Positions 8,801-18,354 are shown, numbered from the stretch's first letter. The stretch is 36,248 bases of DNA from Pirellulaceae bacterium (GCA_025459265.1 JALOQX010000016.1:1-36248); one strand, 5' to 3'. Notes: generated from the letters alone by a model not told the origin. Program-made: numbers and translations.

Positions 8801-9406
8801 TCAACGCTGATCGCCGTAGATCAACTGCATGACCTCGGAGCGGGTGGCCTGGTTGGTGCGGAAGAGGCCTTTCATGGCCGAGGTGACGCACAGGCTGTCA
8901 CGTTTCTGGACGCCGCGAATCGTCATGCAGGTGTGCGTGGCCTCGATGACCACCGCGACGCCCCGCGCATTGAGCTCCGTGCTGAGCAGGTTGGCGATCT
9001 CCTCGGTCATGCGTTCCTGCACTTGGGGCCGCCGGGCCAGCGCCTCGACGACCCGCGCCAATTTGCTCAGACCGATGACTTTGCCGGCCGGCAGGTAGGC
9101 CACATGCGCCCGCCCCACGAAGGGGAGCAGATGATGCTCGCAGAGGCTGGCGAAGTCGATGTCGCGGACCAGCACGACTTCGTCATACTTTTCGGTGAAG
9201 AACTTTTCCAGGTAGATCTTCGGATCGACCCGCAGACCACTCAGCAGTTCCGCGTACATCCGAGCCACCCGTGCGGGCGTATCGCGCAGCCCTTCTCGAT
9301 CCGGGTCCTCCCCGACGGCCGTCAGGATCTCGCGGACGGCCCGGCGGATCCGTTCTTCATCCACGTGCACGCGGTTCGCCTCAGGTTCCCAGTCTGTGTC
9401 GGACAT
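8801..9406 (-). CDS. folE: GTP cyclohydrolase I FolE
   Basis: FolE converts GTP to 7,8-dihydroneopterin triphosphate, the entry to folate and tetrahydropterin synthesis. The 201-residue protein has the family motifs [29 protein letters not shown] and [13 protein letters not shown]. Cys89, His92 and Cys160 should bind the catalytic zinc. ATG 9406 has AGAAGG about 8 bases upstream; a GTG at 9424 is possible but less well supported. The gene lies 19 bases after the DUF309 gene and 135 bases before the FAD/iron-sulfur gene, all on the same strand, so it may share a transcript with them. Confidence 0.97.
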   Translation of the reverse strand: MSDTDWEPEANRVHVDEERIRRAVREILTAVGEDPDREGLRDTPARVARMYAELLSGLRVDPKIYLEKFFTEKYDEVVLVRDIDFASLCEHHLLPFVGRAHVAYLPAGKVIGLSKLARVVEALARRPQVQERMTEEIANLLSTELNARGVAVVIEATHTCMTIRGVQKRDSLCVTSAMKGLFRTNQATRSEVMQLIYGDQR

Positions 9407-9425
9407 CGCTCGTGCCTTCTGCACC

Positions 9426-9806
9426 TCAATCGGGATGGAGCGTAATACGGGGCACGCGGTCGGGCCGCAGCACGACTTGCGCGGTGTCGCCGGCCGGGGT
9501 TACCAACTCGCTGCAGCACCACGCCAGCTCGGCCAGCAGCCGATCGACGTTCAGACCCGCGTGACACGGGGCGAACGGGCGAAGATACTGCGTGCTGCTG
9601 CGGCACAGCTTCTCTGCTCCGCGCAAGTTGCCGTGACCGAAGTGGTGCAGGCACACGGCCGCCTGGATCAGTCCCTGCAGGAATTGCCGCAGCGGTCCCT
9701 CCTGTTCGACCCAGAGTTCTTCCCACACTTCATGCGCGTCGAAATAGGCGCCCCGGTTGAAGAGGTCGATGCCACGGAGGTACCGCGGATCGTCAGGAGC
9801 AAACAT
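9426..9806 (-). CDS. DUF309 family protein
   Basis: This 126-residue protein has the DUF309 signature [11 protein letters not shown] (about residues 22-32) and the helical [19 protein letters not shown] segment after it. The conserved His/Glu pattern suggests a small helical bundle that may bind a ligand or metal, but no biochemical function is known to me. It is predicted cytoplasmic, with no signal or membrane segment. The ATG at 9806 has a GAGG-like site upstream. It lies between the Bax-inhibitor gene (42 bases upstream) and folE (19 bases downstream). Confidence 0.85.
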   Translation of the reverse strand: MFAPDDPRYLRGIDLFNRGAYFDAHEVWEELWVEQEGPLRQFLQGLIQAAVCLHHFGHGNLRGAEKLCRSSTQYLRPFAPCHAGLNVDRLLAELAWCCSELVTPAGDTAQVVLRPDRVPRITLHPD

Positions 9807-9825
9807 GGAAAGGCCTCGCCCGGGG

Positions 9826-9848
9826 CGCGGCGGACGGGGCGCGCCGCG
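9826..9848 (-). other. GC-rich hairpin just after the Bax-inhibitor stop
   Basis: CGCGGCG at 9826-9832 is the exact reverse complement of CGCCGCG at 9842-9848, with a 9-base loop. It directly follows the stop of the gene at 9849-10589 on the minus strand. There is no T-tract, so it is not a standard intrinsic terminator. It might slow transcription or protect mRNA ends, or be chance in GC-rich DNA. Confidence 0.3.
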
Positions 9849-10589
9849 TCAGTCGCGATTCATGAACAACTGCAGGATGTACCAGAAGAGCAGCGCCACG
9901 GAGGCGAACAGGGCCAGGGCCGCGGCGACGTGCTGATCCAGCCGGTAGTGGTGCAGGATGTTGGACGTGTAATACAGGATGTACGCTGCGGCCAGACCGA
10001 CCATGATGCCGGCAAACAGGTTACCCAGGTGCAGGTCGAACAGGACGGCACACACAATGAAGCCGAGCGCCACGAGGCCGGCGAGGCCCAGGTAGCGTCC
10101 CAGCCAGGAGAGATCGGCGCGCGTGACGAACACGAGCACGGTGAGCCCGCCGAAGACCACGGCCGTCATCACGCCGGCGGAGGCAATGATGTTCTCGCCC
10201 TGTGCCCGTCCCAGGTGCTGCGCCATCAGCAGCAGCGGCACAAAAATGACCGCTTCCGCCGCCACGTACAGGCCGAGGCCGGCATATTGCATCGCCAGGC
10301 TCGTGGCCGACCGCGCCCAGCGGTCCGCCACGACGCTCACCAGCATGAACGCACCCAGCACGATCAGCCACCCGTAACCGCCCATCATCCGCAGCGACAG
10401 GTCCATGAGCGTCTGGGCCGGGACCATCGTGAAGATGACGAGTTCAATCGCCATGAAGGCAAACACGGCGCCGACCAGATGGGTGTACGTGCGCCGGATG
10501 AAGGCGGTCCGCTCAGACTCCTCGGCGGCGGCCGCGAACAGGCTCGGTGCGAACGTGGCCGCGTATGGATTCTGTTCCAGATAGCTCAT
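9849..10589 (-). CDS. Bax inhibitor-1 / YbhL-type seven-helix membrane protein
   Basis: This 246-residue protein has an N-terminal cytoplasmic stretch (ESERTAFIRRTYTHLVGAVF) followed by about seven hydrophobic helices, the layout of the Bax inhibitor-1/UPF0005 family (YbhL, YccA, BsYetJ). The last loops contain LDLHLGNLFAG-like acidic/polar positions (FDLHLGNLFAGIMVG) and YTSNILHHYRLDQHV, as expected for this family. Some members are pH-sensitive calcium leak channels and others interact with FtsH; which applies here is unknown. ATG 10589 has AGGGGAG at a good distance. It appears to be the first gene of the minus-strand run that continues with DUF309 and folE. Confidence 0.88.
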   Translation of the reverse strand: MSYLEQNPYAATFAPSLFAAAAEESERTAFIRRTYTHLVGAVFAFMAIELVIFTMVPAQTLMDLSLRMMGGYGWLIVLGAFMLVSVVADRWARSATSLAMQYAGLGLYVAAEAVIFVPLLLMAQHLGRAQGENIIASAGVMTAVVFGGLTVLVFVTRADLSWLGRYLGLAGLVALGFIVCAVLFDLHLGNLFAGIMVGLAAAYILYYTSNILHHYRLDQHVAAALALFASVALLFWYILQLFMNRD

Positions 10590-10665
10590 GACCCGGTGCT
10601 CCCCTGTTCATCGTTGTGCCGCAGCGGTCACCAACGGGACCCCCCCGTTTGCCCGTGGGCATTCA

Positions 10666-10694
10666 AGTCTAGGAGCCTCCCGGGGGCGCGTCAA
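10666..10694 (-). promoter_or_regulatory. Candidate sigma70-type promoter for the Bax-inhibitor/DUF309/folE run
   Basis: On the minus strand, TTGACG (10694-10689) is followed after exactly 17 bases by TAGACT (10671-10666). Transcription would start about 75 bases before ATG 10589. It is divergent from the nth promoter. Confidence 0.5.
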
Positions 10695-10766
10695 CCTGCG
10701 CGGCGGAAACCTCCAGGAGCCGGCTGGAGAAACGCGCTGTGCCGGCTGGGGGGGACCCGCGCTGGC

Positions 10767-10796
10767 TTGACACAGGTGTCGCGGGACGTGCACAAT
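10767..10796 (+). promoter_or_regulatory. Candidate sigma70-type promoter for nth
   Basis: TTGACA at 10767-10772 and CACAAT at 10791-10796 are separated by 18 bases. The site is about 70 bases before the nth ATG at 10864. Confidence 0.5.
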
Positions 10797-10863
10797 TGGC
10801 CGACGAGGCAACGGCTGGCCCGTCCCCTGGCGCATCGGCGACCGCATACTTGTGACACGCTCC

Positions 10864-11514
10864 ATGGCTGCGACTTCCCCCGAGAAGCGTCACGCTGCAC
10901 AGGTGGTGCGGGTGCTCGAGCGCTGCTATCCGCAGGCCGCCTGTGCGCTGCACCACGAAAATCCGCTCCAGTTGCTCATCGCGACGATCCTCTCCGCCCA
11001 GTGCACCGATGAGCGTGTGAACCAGGTCACCCGATCGCTTTTTTGCCAGTTCCCGGCGGCGGCGGATTACGCCGCCGCACCGATCGCCCAGTTGGAGCGG
11101 GCGATCCAGAGCACCGGTTTTTTTCGCAACAAGGCGCGCCATATCCAGGCGTGCTGCCGGGTGCTGGTGGAGCGTTATGGCGGCGAGGTGCCGGCGTGTC
11201 TGGACGACCTGGTGACGCTGCCCGGTGTGGGCCGCAAGACGGCCAATGTTGTGCTCGGCACCGCCTTCGGACTTCCCACCGGCGTGGTCGTCGACACGCA
11301 TGTCACACGGATCGCGCGGCGGCTGGGCCTGACCCGCGCCACGGCGGCGGAGAAGATCGAACAGGATCTGATGGCGGTGTTGCCGCGGAAGGCATGGATC
11401 GCCTTCTCCCACCGCGTGATTGAACATGGTCGGCAGATCTGCAAGGCCCGCACGCCCCGATGTGCGGACTGCCAACTGCACAGGCTCTGCCCCCGACTGG
11501 GTGTCCCAGCGTGA
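10864..11514 (+). CDS. nth: Endonuclease III (DNA glycosylase/AP lyase)
   Basis: Endonuclease III removes oxidised pyrimidines and cuts the abasic strand in base-excision repair. The 216-residue protein has the helix-hairpin-helix LPGVGRKTANVVLG with catalytic Lys125, the catalytic Asp144 in VVDTHVTRIA, and a C-terminal 4Fe-4S motif C-x6-C-x2-C-x5-C (CKARTPRCADCQLHRLC). One extra residue lies between Lys and Asp compared with the E. coli enzyme. ATG 10864 is chosen; GTG 10852 is in frame and would add four residues. dcd starts 27 bases downstream, so the two genes probably share a transcript. Confidence 0.96.
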   Translation: MAATSPEKRHAAQVVRVLERCYPQAACALHHENPLQLLIATILSAQCTDERVNQVTRSLFCQFPAAADYAAAPIAQLERAIQSTGFFRNKARHIQACCRVLVERYGGEVPACLDDLVTLPGVGRKTANVVLGTAFGLPTGVVVDTHVTRIARRLGLTRATAAEKIEQDLMAVLPRKAWIAFSHRVIEHGRQICKARTPRCADCQLHRLCPRLGVPA

Positions 11515-11541
11515 TCCGGCCCGTAGTGGGAGCCACACACG

Positions 11542-12120
11542 ATGATTCTCTCCGGCGCAATGATCCGCCAGCGATTGGGCGGCGACATCGTGATCGATCC
11601 GTTCGATCCCCAGCGTCTGAACCCCAACAGCTACAATCTCACGCTGCACGACGAGATCCTGACCTACGAAGAGGTGGTGCTCGACATGCGGAAGAGCAAC
11701 CGGGTCCGCCGTTTCAGCATTCCGCCTTCGGGGCTCGTGCTCAACCCGAACCAGCTGTATCTGGGCCGGACGGTGGAGCGAACGGAGACGCACAACCTGG
11801 TGCCGATGATTGAGGGGCGTTCGTCCATTGGGCGGCTCGGCCTGTTCGTCCACGTCACGGCGGGGTTTGGCGATGTCGGTTTCTGCGGATTCTGGACGCT
11901 GGAGATGTTTGCGGTGCAGCCGGTGCGCATCTATCCCGGCGTGCCGATCTGCCAGATCTTCTATCACCAGATTGTCGGCGACATTCGCGAGTATGCGAGC
12001 GACAAGTACCAGCACAACCGGGACATCCAGCCCAGCCTGTTGTTCAAGGAGTTGAATCCGAACGCGGTCCGCGAGGACCCGCAGCGGACGCTGGATTTCG
12101 GCACGGAGCGATTCGACTGA
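11542..12120 (+). CDS. dcd: dCTP deaminase
   Basis: Dcd deaminates dCTP to dUTP, feeding dTMP synthesis. The 192-residue length fits the E. coli-type enzyme (193). Conserved segments are INPNSYNLTL-like LNPNSYNLTLHDE, IEGRSSIGRLGLFVHVTAGF, and GFWTLEMF, where Glu121 is the expected catalytic residue. Some bacteria and archaea have bifunctional deaminase/dUTPase forms that look similar, so that activity cannot be excluded. ATG 11542 has GGGAG upstream. The stop lies only seven bases from the stop of the convergent ATPase gene. Confidence 0.95.
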   Translation: MILSGAMIRQRLGGDIVIDPFDPQRLNPNSYNLTLHDEILTYEEVVLDMRKSNRVRRFSIPPSGLVLNPNQLYLGRTVERTETHNLVPMIEGRSSIGRLGLFVHVTAGFGDVGFCGFWTLEMFAVQPVRIYPGVPICQIFYHQIVGDIREYASDKYQHNRDIQPSLLFKELNPNAVREDPQRTLDFGTERFD

Positions 12121-12127
12121 TGCGCGG

Positions 12128-13621
12128 TTACATCACGGCGAAGTAGGTTTCGACGGCGTAGTCGAGCGCCTCGGTGGTGAGCACCGGCTCGCGGCGCTCG
12201 TACCGGCAGCGGTTGCGGACCTGCAGCAGCAAGTCGCGCGGCTGGCAACAGCGGAACGGCCGGCCGATCGGGCGGTAGTGCGTGTCGATCAGGTAATCGA
12301 GCGCCTGTTCGTCGTGGGCGATATTGAGCTTTTTGCACATCAGCCGGAACAGCTCGCGGAATTCGTCCTCCGTCGGATCCGTCACCTCGATCTTGTACGG
12401 AATCCGCCGCAGAAACGCGTCGTCCACCAGGTCGCGCGGTTCCAGATTCGTGGAGAAGATGATCAGCTGGTCGAACGGTACCTGGATCTTCTTGCCGTTG
12501 GCCATATTCAGGTAGTCGAAGCGTTTTTCCAGCGGCACGATCCAGCGATTGAGCAGTTCGTCGATACTCATCCGCTGGCGCCCGAAGTCGTCGATCACGA
12601 GCGTCCCGCAGTTGCTCTTCATCTGCACCGGCGCCTCACTCGTCCCGGTGGAGGTGTTCTGAGTGACTTCCAGGTTGTCCATCGTCAGTTCGCCACCGAC
12701 GACGATCGTCGGGCGTCGGATACGGACCCAGCGGCGGTCGATCCGCGAGCTGTCCAGCAGCCCTTCGCTCTTTTCGACCGGCAGTTCCTCGTGGTTCATC
12801 GGGTCGAAGAGCCGCATGATTTCGCCGTCCACGCCGATGGCGCGCGGGATCCAGATCGCTTGTCCGAACGCGGCGGTGACGCGTTCGGCGATGCTGGTCT
12901 TGCCGTTGCCCGGCGCTCCGAACAGGAACAGGCCGCGGCCGGAGTTGACGGCGGGTCCGAGGCGGGCGAGCATGCGGGGACTGATCAGCAGGTCGTCGAA
13001 CGCGTGGCTGAGGTCCTCCTGGGTCGGATGTTGTTTTTCCAGCGACTGGGCGCGCACGCTGGCGATGTAGGCGGCCAGCGGGACGGGGGCGGCACCGAAG
13101 TAGCTGCAGTGCTGTGCCTGGCGGCGCGCGCGTTCGCGCCCCAGGTCGGTCAGCTGATAGAGGTAGTCGTTCATGGCCGCGGAGCCGCGGTAGACGACCA
13201 GCTGATCCTTCTTGAGCTGGCGGAGCACCTCGTCCATGAGCACAAACGGGAGGCGGATGTGATCGGCGACGTCGCGGCCCACCAGGTCGCCGCGCGAGAG
13301 GAGCAGCTTGAGGATGAGTGATTCCACTTCACTTTCCGACAGGCCCGCCTCCTGCAGCGACTGCGGCTCGTACGGGACAAACGCATCCGCCTCGGGATCG
13401 CGCTCGCCCTCGGCGCTCTCCTCCGTCGGGCCCTGGACCAGCCGGTTGATGCGATCCAGCAGGCCGTTGAGTTCCGCATCCTCATCCTGGCCGTGCTGCG
13501 CAGCGGTCTCATGCACCGGTTCGGTGGCCGCCAGCGCCTCCCAGGGATCAGCCTGGCGACCAGTGCCGCCGTTGCTGCGCAGCAGCCGAGCCAACAGATC
13601 GGAATCGGGGACTTGGGACAT
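12128..13621 (-). CDS. AAA-family ATPase with N-terminal winged-helix-like region, function unknown
   Basis: This 497-residue protein has a low-complexity acidic N-terminus (to about residue 90), a winged-helix-like segment (about 95-165, [20 protein letters not shown] and on), then an AAA module. Walker A is GAPGNGKTS (about 235-243) and Walker B is TLVIDDFG (about 340-347). [10 protein letters not shown] resembles sensor 1, and [11 protein letters not shown] holds the arginine-finger region. The C-terminus ends [15 protein letters not shown]. It resembles the 'predicted ATPase with chaperone activity' proteins of many bacteria, some near pilus genes, but no such genes are here. It is probably a cytoplasmic remodelling ATPase. 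The gene is divergent from the HDOD gene and convergent with dcd. Confidence 0.85.
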   Translation of the reverse strand: MSQVPDSDLLARLLRSNGGTGRQADPWEALAATEPVHETAAQHGQDEDAELNGLLDRINRLVQGPTEESAEGERDPEADAFVPYEPQSLQEAGLSESEVESLILKLLLSRGDLVGRDVADHIRLPFVLMDEVLRQLKKDQLVVYRGSAAMNDYLYQLTDLGRERARRQAQHCSYFGAAPVPLAAYIASVRAQSLEKQHPTQEDLSHAFDDLLISPRMLARLGPAVNSGRGLFLFGAPGNGKTSIAERVTAAFGQAIWIPRAIGVDGEIMRLFDPMNHEELPVEKSEGLLDSSRIDRRWVRIRRPTIVVGGELTMDNLEVTQNTSTGTSEAPVQMKSNCGTLVIDDFGRQRMSIDELLNRWIVPLEKRFDYLNMANGKKIQVPFDQLIIFSTNLEPRDLVDDAFLRRIPYKIEVTDPTEDEFRELFRLMCKKLNIAHDEQALDYLIDTHYRPIGRPFRCCQPRDLLLQVRNRCRYERREPVLTTEALDYAVETYFAVM

Positions 13622-13682
13622 AGACCGTCACTCTCGCTGGAGGGCCGCAGACGTACGGAACACACTACCTGTGCGCACTGAA

Positions 13683-13711
13683 AACCTAAGTTGCAGCTGG
13701 CGCGGCGTCAA
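13683..13711 (-). promoter_or_regulatory. Candidate promoter for the AAA ATPase gene
   Basis: On the minus strand, TTGACG (13711-13706) is followed after 17 bases by TAGGTT (13688-13683), a weak -10. It is about 60 bases before ATG 13621. Confidence 0.35.
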
Positions 13712-13767
13712 AGAAACCGACGCCGGTTATGCGGTCTGTAGCGGGTGGGACCGCCGGTCGCGGTGGG

Positions 13768-13798
13768 TTGCACCGCCCGCGGCGTGATGACCTATATT
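13768..13798 (+). promoter_or_regulatory. Weak candidate promoter for the HDOD gene
   Basis: TTGCAC at 13768-13773 and TATATT at 13793-13798 are 19 bases apart, a long spacer. TATATT is the most AT-rich stretch in the divergent gap and lies about 47 bases before ATG 13845. Confidence 0.3.
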
Positions 13799-13844
13799 TG
13801 TGGGGCACGTCGTGGGTGCGTACCACGAGAAAGGGGACGCGGCG

Positions 13845-14747
13845 ATGGATCTGACGGTGGCTGGCCGGGCCGAGGCCGTGGCGACGCGCCACGCGCCGCG
13901 CGGTGCGCCGCTGCAGCGGCTCTTCGCCCGCATCCTGGAAAGCTCCTCGTTCTCCCTCAACGCCCGCGAGATCATGCAGCTGGCCAACCGGTCGACCGGC
14001 AGCCTGGACGACCTGAAGCGGCTCATCCAGACCGATCCCGCCCTGGTCGCCCTGCTCCTGCGCCGACTCAACTCGGCCTACTACCGGCTGGATCGCCCGG
14101 TGCAGGACCTGCACGCAGCCGCGCGCCTGCTCGGGTTCCGCGAGTTCCGCAACCTGGCCATCACGGTGTACATGTCGCGCATGTTCGAGAGTTCGACGGA
14201 TGTGGGGACCTTCCACCGGACGGACCTCTGGAACCACAGCGTGGCGGTCGCGGCGGCGTCCCACCTGGTCTCCCGCGTGTGCGGGTGCGGGGTTCCCGCC
14301 GACGCCTACATTGCCGGGCTACTGCACGACCTGGGCCTGCTGCTGGTCAATCGCCAGATGCGGCGCCGGTTCGCGCAGGTGGTCCAGCGCGTGTCACGGT
14401 CCACCACCCTGGCGGATATCGAACGGTCGGTCTATGGGTTCGACCATGCGCAGCTGGGGGGCTACGCCGCGCAACAGTGGGAATTCCCGGCCGCAGTCGT
14501 GGACGCGATCCAGTACCATCATGACGTGCACACCGCCCCGGCACCGCACCGGGAACTGGTGTTTGTCGTCGCGGCCGCCGATTATCTGTGCAGCCGCGCC
14601 GGCTGGAGCGCGGTGGGCGTGCACAACGTGCCGCTCCCGCCGGACGTCGTGTATCGCGTGCTGGGCCTCGATCAGGTGGCCCTGGCCGTGATCTGGGACG
14701 AACTGCTTCCCACGCTCGAAAAAGCCCGGTCGCTGGCCGTCGTGTGA
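13845..14747 (+). CDS. HDOD-domain protein
   Basis: This 300-residue protein has an HDOD domain over most of its length: LIQTDPALVALLLRRLNSAY, LLGFREFRNLAITVYMSRMF, LWNHSVAVAAASHLVS, GLLHDLGLLLVN and IQYHHDVHTAP. HDOD proteins are HD-related domains, usually in signalling or stress regulation, and often lack phosphodiesterase activity. Here the LLHDLG pair and YHH are present, so the metal site may not be fully lost. No output domain such as GGDEF, EAL or a receiver is attached. ATG 13845 follows AAGGGG; an in-frame GTG at 13800 falls on the likely promoter and is less likely. The aconitase gene starts 82 bases downstream and has its own candidate promoter. Confidence 0.9.
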   Translation: MDLTVAGRAEAVATRHAPRGAPLQRLFARILESSSFSLNAREIMQLANRSTGSLDDLKRLIQTDPALVALLLRRLNSAYYRLDRPVQDLHAAARLLGFREFRNLAITVYMSRMFESSTDVGTFHRTDLWNHSVAVAAASHLVSRVCGCGVPADAYIAGLLHDLGLLLVNRQMRRRFAQVVQRVSRSTTLADIERSVYGFDHAQLGGYAAQQWEFPAAVVDAIQYHHDVHTAPAPHRELVFVVAAADYLCSRAGWSAVGVHNVPLPPDVVYRVLGLDQVALAVIWDELLPTLEKARSLAVV

Positions 14748-14752
14748 CTGAC

Positions 14753-14781
14753 GCGACAACGCGACTTCGATGCGTTACAAT
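14753..14781 (+). promoter_or_regulatory. Candidate promoter for aconitase
   Basis: GCGACA at 14753-14758 and TACAAT at 14776-14781 are 17 bases apart. The -10 is good and the -35 is partial. The start at 14830 is about 48 bases downstream. Confidence 0.35.
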
Positions 14782-14829
14782 TCTCGCGTCCGCATCGACA
14801 CATCCCTTGAAACCAGGTGTGGGAGCCCC

Positions 14830-17544
14830 ATGAGCAGCACAAGACAGGTCACGGACCCTTTCGGCATGCGCGGGATCCTGCCGACCTCGCAGGGTCCGGT
14901 CGGCATCTATCGCCTGACGCAACTGGAACAGCTGGGCCTGGGAACCATCGCGCGACTGCCGTATTCCATTCGTGTGCTGTTGGAGGCGGTAGCCCGCAGC
15001 TGCGACGGATACGTCGTGCAGGAAGACGACGTGCGGCAGCTGGCGGCTTGGGCGCCGGGAGAACTCCCGCCGGTCGAGATTCCGTTCCTGCCCGCACGCG
15101 TCGTCCTCCAGGATTTCACCGGCGTGCCGGCCGTGGTCGATTTGGCGGCCCTGCGCAGCGCCATGCGGCGGCTGGGAGGTGATCCGCAGCGGATCAATCC
15201 CCTGATCCCGGTCGACCTGGTCATCGATCACTCGGTGCAGGTGGATCGCTTCGGCAGCCCGGACGCACTGCAGGCCAATATCGACCTCGAGTTCGAGCGG
15301 AATCGGGAGCGCTACGAGTTTCTGCGCTGGGGTCAGCGGGCGCTGGCCAATTTCCGCGTGGTGCCGCCCGGCGTGGGGATCGTGCATCAGGTCAACCTGG
15401 AGATGCTCGCCAAGGTTGTCTGCCTGCGCCGTGACACGCACGGTCCGGTGGCCGTCCCCGATTCGCTCGTAGGTACCGACAGCCACACGACGATGATCAA
15501 CGGACTGGGCGTCGTCGGCTGGGGCGTGGGTGGGATCGAGGCGGAAGCCGTCATGCTCGGTCAGCCCATTTACATGCTGATGCCTCAGGTCGTGGGGTTT
15601 GAATTGACCGGCCAGCTCGCGACCGGGGTCACCGCCACGGATGCCGTGTTGACGATCACCCAGATCCTGCGGCGTGCCGGCGTGGTCGGGCAGTTCGTCG
15701 AGTTTTTCGGCAGCGGCGTGGCGACGATGTCGCTGGCCGACCGGGCCACCATCGCCAACATGGCTCCCGAATATGGCGCCACGATGGGGTTCTTCCCCGT
15801 CGACCAGGTGACGCTCGACTACCTGCGTCGCACCGGCCGCACGGACCAGGAGGTGACGCTGGTCGAAAGCTATCTGAAAGAACAGCAGCTGTTCCTCACG
15901 CCGGCGAGCCCGGTGCCCGCTTACTCGCGACAGCTGGCCTTGGACCTCTCCACGGTCGAACCGTGTCTGGCCGGCCCCAAGCGACCGCAGGATCGCGTGC
16001 CGCTGGCGTCCGTCAAGCCGGCGTTTCAGTCGGCGCTGCGTGCGCCGGTGGCCGAGCGTGGCTTCGCGCTGTCCGAAGCGGAGTTGGGGCGGCAAGTGTC
16101 GGTGGCGAGCAACGGGCATCGCGGGTCCCTGACGCACGGGGCCGTCGTGCTGGCCGCCATCACCAGCTGCACGAATACGAGCAATCCTTCGGTCATGCTG
16201 GCAGCCGGGCTGCTGGCACGCAATGCCGTCGCGCGCGGCCTGCGCGTGGCGCCGCATGTCAAGACCAGCCTCGCACCGGGTTCACGCGTCGTGACCGACT
16301 ACCTGGAGAAGGCAGGACTCCGTCCGGCGCTCGAACAGCTCGGTTTTCACACCGTGGGGTACGGCTGTACGACCTGCATCGGGAACAGCGGCCCTTTGCC
16401 GGACGCGGTCGCGGAAGCGGTCACGCAGGGGAACCTGGTGGCGGCGGCGGTGCTGAGCGGCAACCGGAACTTCGAGGGGCGCGTGAACCCGTTGGTGAAG
16501 GCCAATTATCTGGCCAGTCCGCCGCTGGTCGTCGCGTACGCGCTGGCGGGGACCGTGGACATCGATTTGCTGGCCGACCCGCTGGGCCACGCACCCGACG
16601 GCAGCCCGGTATTCCTCCGGGACATCTGGCCGGGTGCGGACGAAATTCAGCGGACGATGGACGCCTGCGTGCTGCCGGAGATGTTCACGGCGCAATATGC
16701 CCAGGCACTTGAATCCAATGTCCAGTGGAACGCCATCCAGGTGGCGCAATCCGATCTGTACGAATGGGACCCGCGCAGTACCTATATCCAGGAACCGCCG
16801 TTCCTGACCGAGGTCACGGCGACGGTGCCGACGATTCAGCCGCTGCGCGGAGCCCGCGTCCTGGCGGCGCTGGGCGATTCCGTGACGACCGACCACATCT
16901 CTCCGGCCGGATCGATCGCCCAGGACAGTCCGGCCGGGAAATACCTGATCGCCCAGGGAGTTCATCCGCGCGAGTTCAACAGCTACGGCGCGCGGCGCGG
17001 GAACGATCGGGTCATGCTGCGCGGCACGTTTGCGAACATTCGCATCCGTAACCAGCTGGTGCCGGGAACCGAAGGAGGCTGGACGCGACATTTCCCCAGC
17101 GGCGAGCGGATGACGATTTTCGACGCCTCCGAGCGCTATCGCGCTGACGGCGTGCCGCTGATCGTGCTGGCCGGCGCAGAATATGGCACAGGCAGCAGTC
17201 GCGATTGGGCGGCCAAAGGCACCTACCTGCTCGGCGTGCGCGCGGTCGTCGCTGCGAGTTTTGAGCGCATACACCGCAGCAATCTGGTCGGCATGGGTGT
17301 GCTGCCGCTGGAATTCACCGACGGCCAAACGTGGCCCGCCCTGGGTCTGACGGGCGAGGAGGTCTTTGACATCCCGGAGCTCAACAATCAGCTGCAGCCG
17401 CGCAGCAACATTGTCGTCCGGGCTACCGCGGGGGACGGCAAGGTGACGACCTTCCCGGTGCGTGTGAGGATCGACACGCCCGTCGAGATGGACTACTTCC
17501 GCCACGGCGGCATATTGCCTGCGGTGTTGCGGAAACTGCTGTGA
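14830..17544 (+). CDS. acnA: Aconitate hydratase A (aconitase)
   Basis: Aconitase interconverts citrate and isocitrate in the TCA cycle. The 904-residue length fits the AcnA/IRP1 class (about 890). The 4Fe-4S ligands are Cys447 ([10 protein letters not shown]), Cys513 and Cys516 ([12 protein letters not shown]). Other signatures are [46 protein letters not shown] and the C-terminal swivel-domain [16 protein letters not shown] with its catalytic serine region. ATG 14830 has GGGAG upstream; the frame stays open to 14770, but that stretch contains the candidate -10. AcnA can also bind mRNA when its cluster is lost, as known for the family. The convergent small gene ends 30 bases downstream. Confidence 0.97.
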   Translation: MSSTRQVTDPFGMRGILPTSQGPVGIYRLTQLEQLGLGTIARLPYSIRVLLEAVARSCDGYVVQEDDVRQLAAWAPGELPPVEIPFLPARVVLQDFTGVPAVVDLAALRSAMRRLGGDPQRINPLIPVDLVIDHSVQVDRFGSPDALQANIDLEFERNRERYEFLRWGQRALANFRVVPPGVGIVHQVNLEMLAKVVCLRRDTHGPVAVPDSLVGTDSHTTMINGLGVVGWGVGGIEAEAVMLGQPIYMLMPQVVGFELTGQLATGVTATDAVLTITQILRRAGVVGQFVEFFGSGVATMSLADRATIANMAPEYGATMGFFPVDQVTLDYLRRTGRTDQEVTLVESYLKEQQLFLTPASPVPAYSRQLALDLSTVEPCLAGPKRPQDRVPLASVKPAFQSALRAPVAERGFALSEAELGRQVSVASNGHRGSLTHGAVVLAAITSCTNTSNPSVMLAAGLLARNAVARGLRVAPHVKTSLAPGSRVVTDYLEKAGLRPALEQLGFHTVGYGCTTCIGNSGPLPDAVAEAVTQGNLVAAAVLSGNRNFEGRVNPLVKANYLASPPLVVAYALAGTVDIDLLADPLGHAPDGSPVFLRDIWPGADEIQRTMDACVLPEMFTAQYAQALESNVQWNAIQVAQSDLYEWDPRSTYIQEPPFLTEVTATVPTIQPLRGARVLAALGDSVTTDHISPAGSIAQDSPAGKYLIAQGVHPREFNSYGARRGNDRVMLRGTFANIRIRNQLVPGTEGGWTRHFPSGERMTIFDASERYRADGVPLIVLAGAEYGTGSSRDWAAKGTYLLGVRAVVAASFERIHRSNLVGMGVLPLEFTDGQTWPALGLTGEEVFDIPELNNQLQPRSNIVVRATAGDGKVTTFPVRVRIDTPVEMDYFRHGGILPAVLRKLL

Positions 17545-17574
17545 GCCGCCCCACTGCTCAGCCGCGACAAGGCA

Positions 17575-18048
17575 CTACTCGGCCAGCTCCAGCTCGTGCC
17601 GATAGCGCCGTATCGTCTCTTCCGGATTGAGATTGAACACCGCGCGGCCGTCGGTCATCCAGCGTTGCCCATCAAAGTGAAAAACGGCGGTTGCTTCGCG
17701 CTGGGCGGGTTCGGCGTCGAACTGGCCGAATGATTGTCCCTCACCCGGCGTCAACCCGATGGTCACACCCACCAAGGCGCGAATTTGCCCCGTGTGTCGA
17801 TCGCGCGCAAACGAGACTGCGTTTTCAAATTCACAGCCGGCCCACAACACGCTGCGCGGTTTGCCCGTTGCGGACGCCAGCGACAGGAACTCGGCCTCCA
17901 GCCATTCGCGGCGGCGGCGAAAGAGCACCTTCGCCAGACGCAGCCGATCCCGCTGGACCCGCCGCATGCGCCACGCCACGGCGTGCCATGCCAGCGACCC
18001 CAAGACCACTGCAATCGCGATACCGGCCAGCGTCCACCATAGCACCAT
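17575..18048 (-). CDS. Small membrane-anchored protein, unknown function
   Basis: I do not recognise this 157-residue protein. It has one N-terminal hydrophobic helix (LAGIAIAVVLGSLAWHAVAW) followed by a strongly basic segment (WRMRRVQRDRLRLAKVLFRRRREW), which predicts a cytoplasmic C-terminus. The soluble part (about residues 60-150) looks mixed alpha/beta and ends in RYRHELELAE. ATG 18048 is chosen because GGGGAG lies about 8 bases upstream; longer in-frame starts at 18114 (ATG) and 18126 (GTG) overlap a candidate promoter for the opposite gene. It is convergent with acnA and divergent from the large PSCyt protein. Confidence 0.7.
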   Translation of the reverse strand: MVLWWTLAGIAIAVVLGSLAWHAVAWRMRRVQRDRLRLAKVLFRRRREWLEAEFLSLASATGKPRSVLWAGCEFENAVSFARDRHTGQIRALVGVTIGLTPGEGQSFGQFDAEPAQREATAVFHFDGQRWMTDGRAVFNLNPEETIRRYRHELELAE

Positions 18049-18107
18049 GAGGCCGCTCCCCGTCTCAACCCCACGCACCAACCCCAGCCTCATTCTAGGA
18101 TCATCCT

Positions 18108-18136
18108 TTGCCATTCGCCAGGGCACTTGCTATCCT
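18108..18136 (+). promoter_or_regulatory. Candidate promoter upstream of the PSCyt/DUF1501 gene set
   Basis: TTGCCA at 18108-18113 and TATCCT at 18131-18136 are exactly 17 bases apart. It lies in the 306-bp divergent gap 18049-18354. If real, the mRNA has a leader of about 210 bases before ATG 18355; I saw no riboswitch-like fold in that leader, only a short CTCCG/CGGAG hairpin near 18321-18340. Confidence 0.35.
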
Positions 18137-18354
18137 GAGAACGGTGCTTGAGGGGTTTGCCTGCGAGCGGGACGGAGGCCGGGTGCGACGGTCGTTCGGT
18201 ACAGTGATTCGCCGCCGAGTACCGTTATCGGTCGGGCACCAGGGTCGGCTTGACTGCCTGTGTGCCCACTGGCTGTGCCCCAGGCGGCCAGGATCGAGTT
18301 GACCGTTTTCCATGGTCCGTTCTCCGTCGTCGCGGCGGAGGGAGGTGTCGAACG

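Noticed and set aside
14347..16257. 636-residue minus-strand frame opposite HDOD and aconitase
   Set aside because: It spans two real genes on the other strand and has shadow-type composition.
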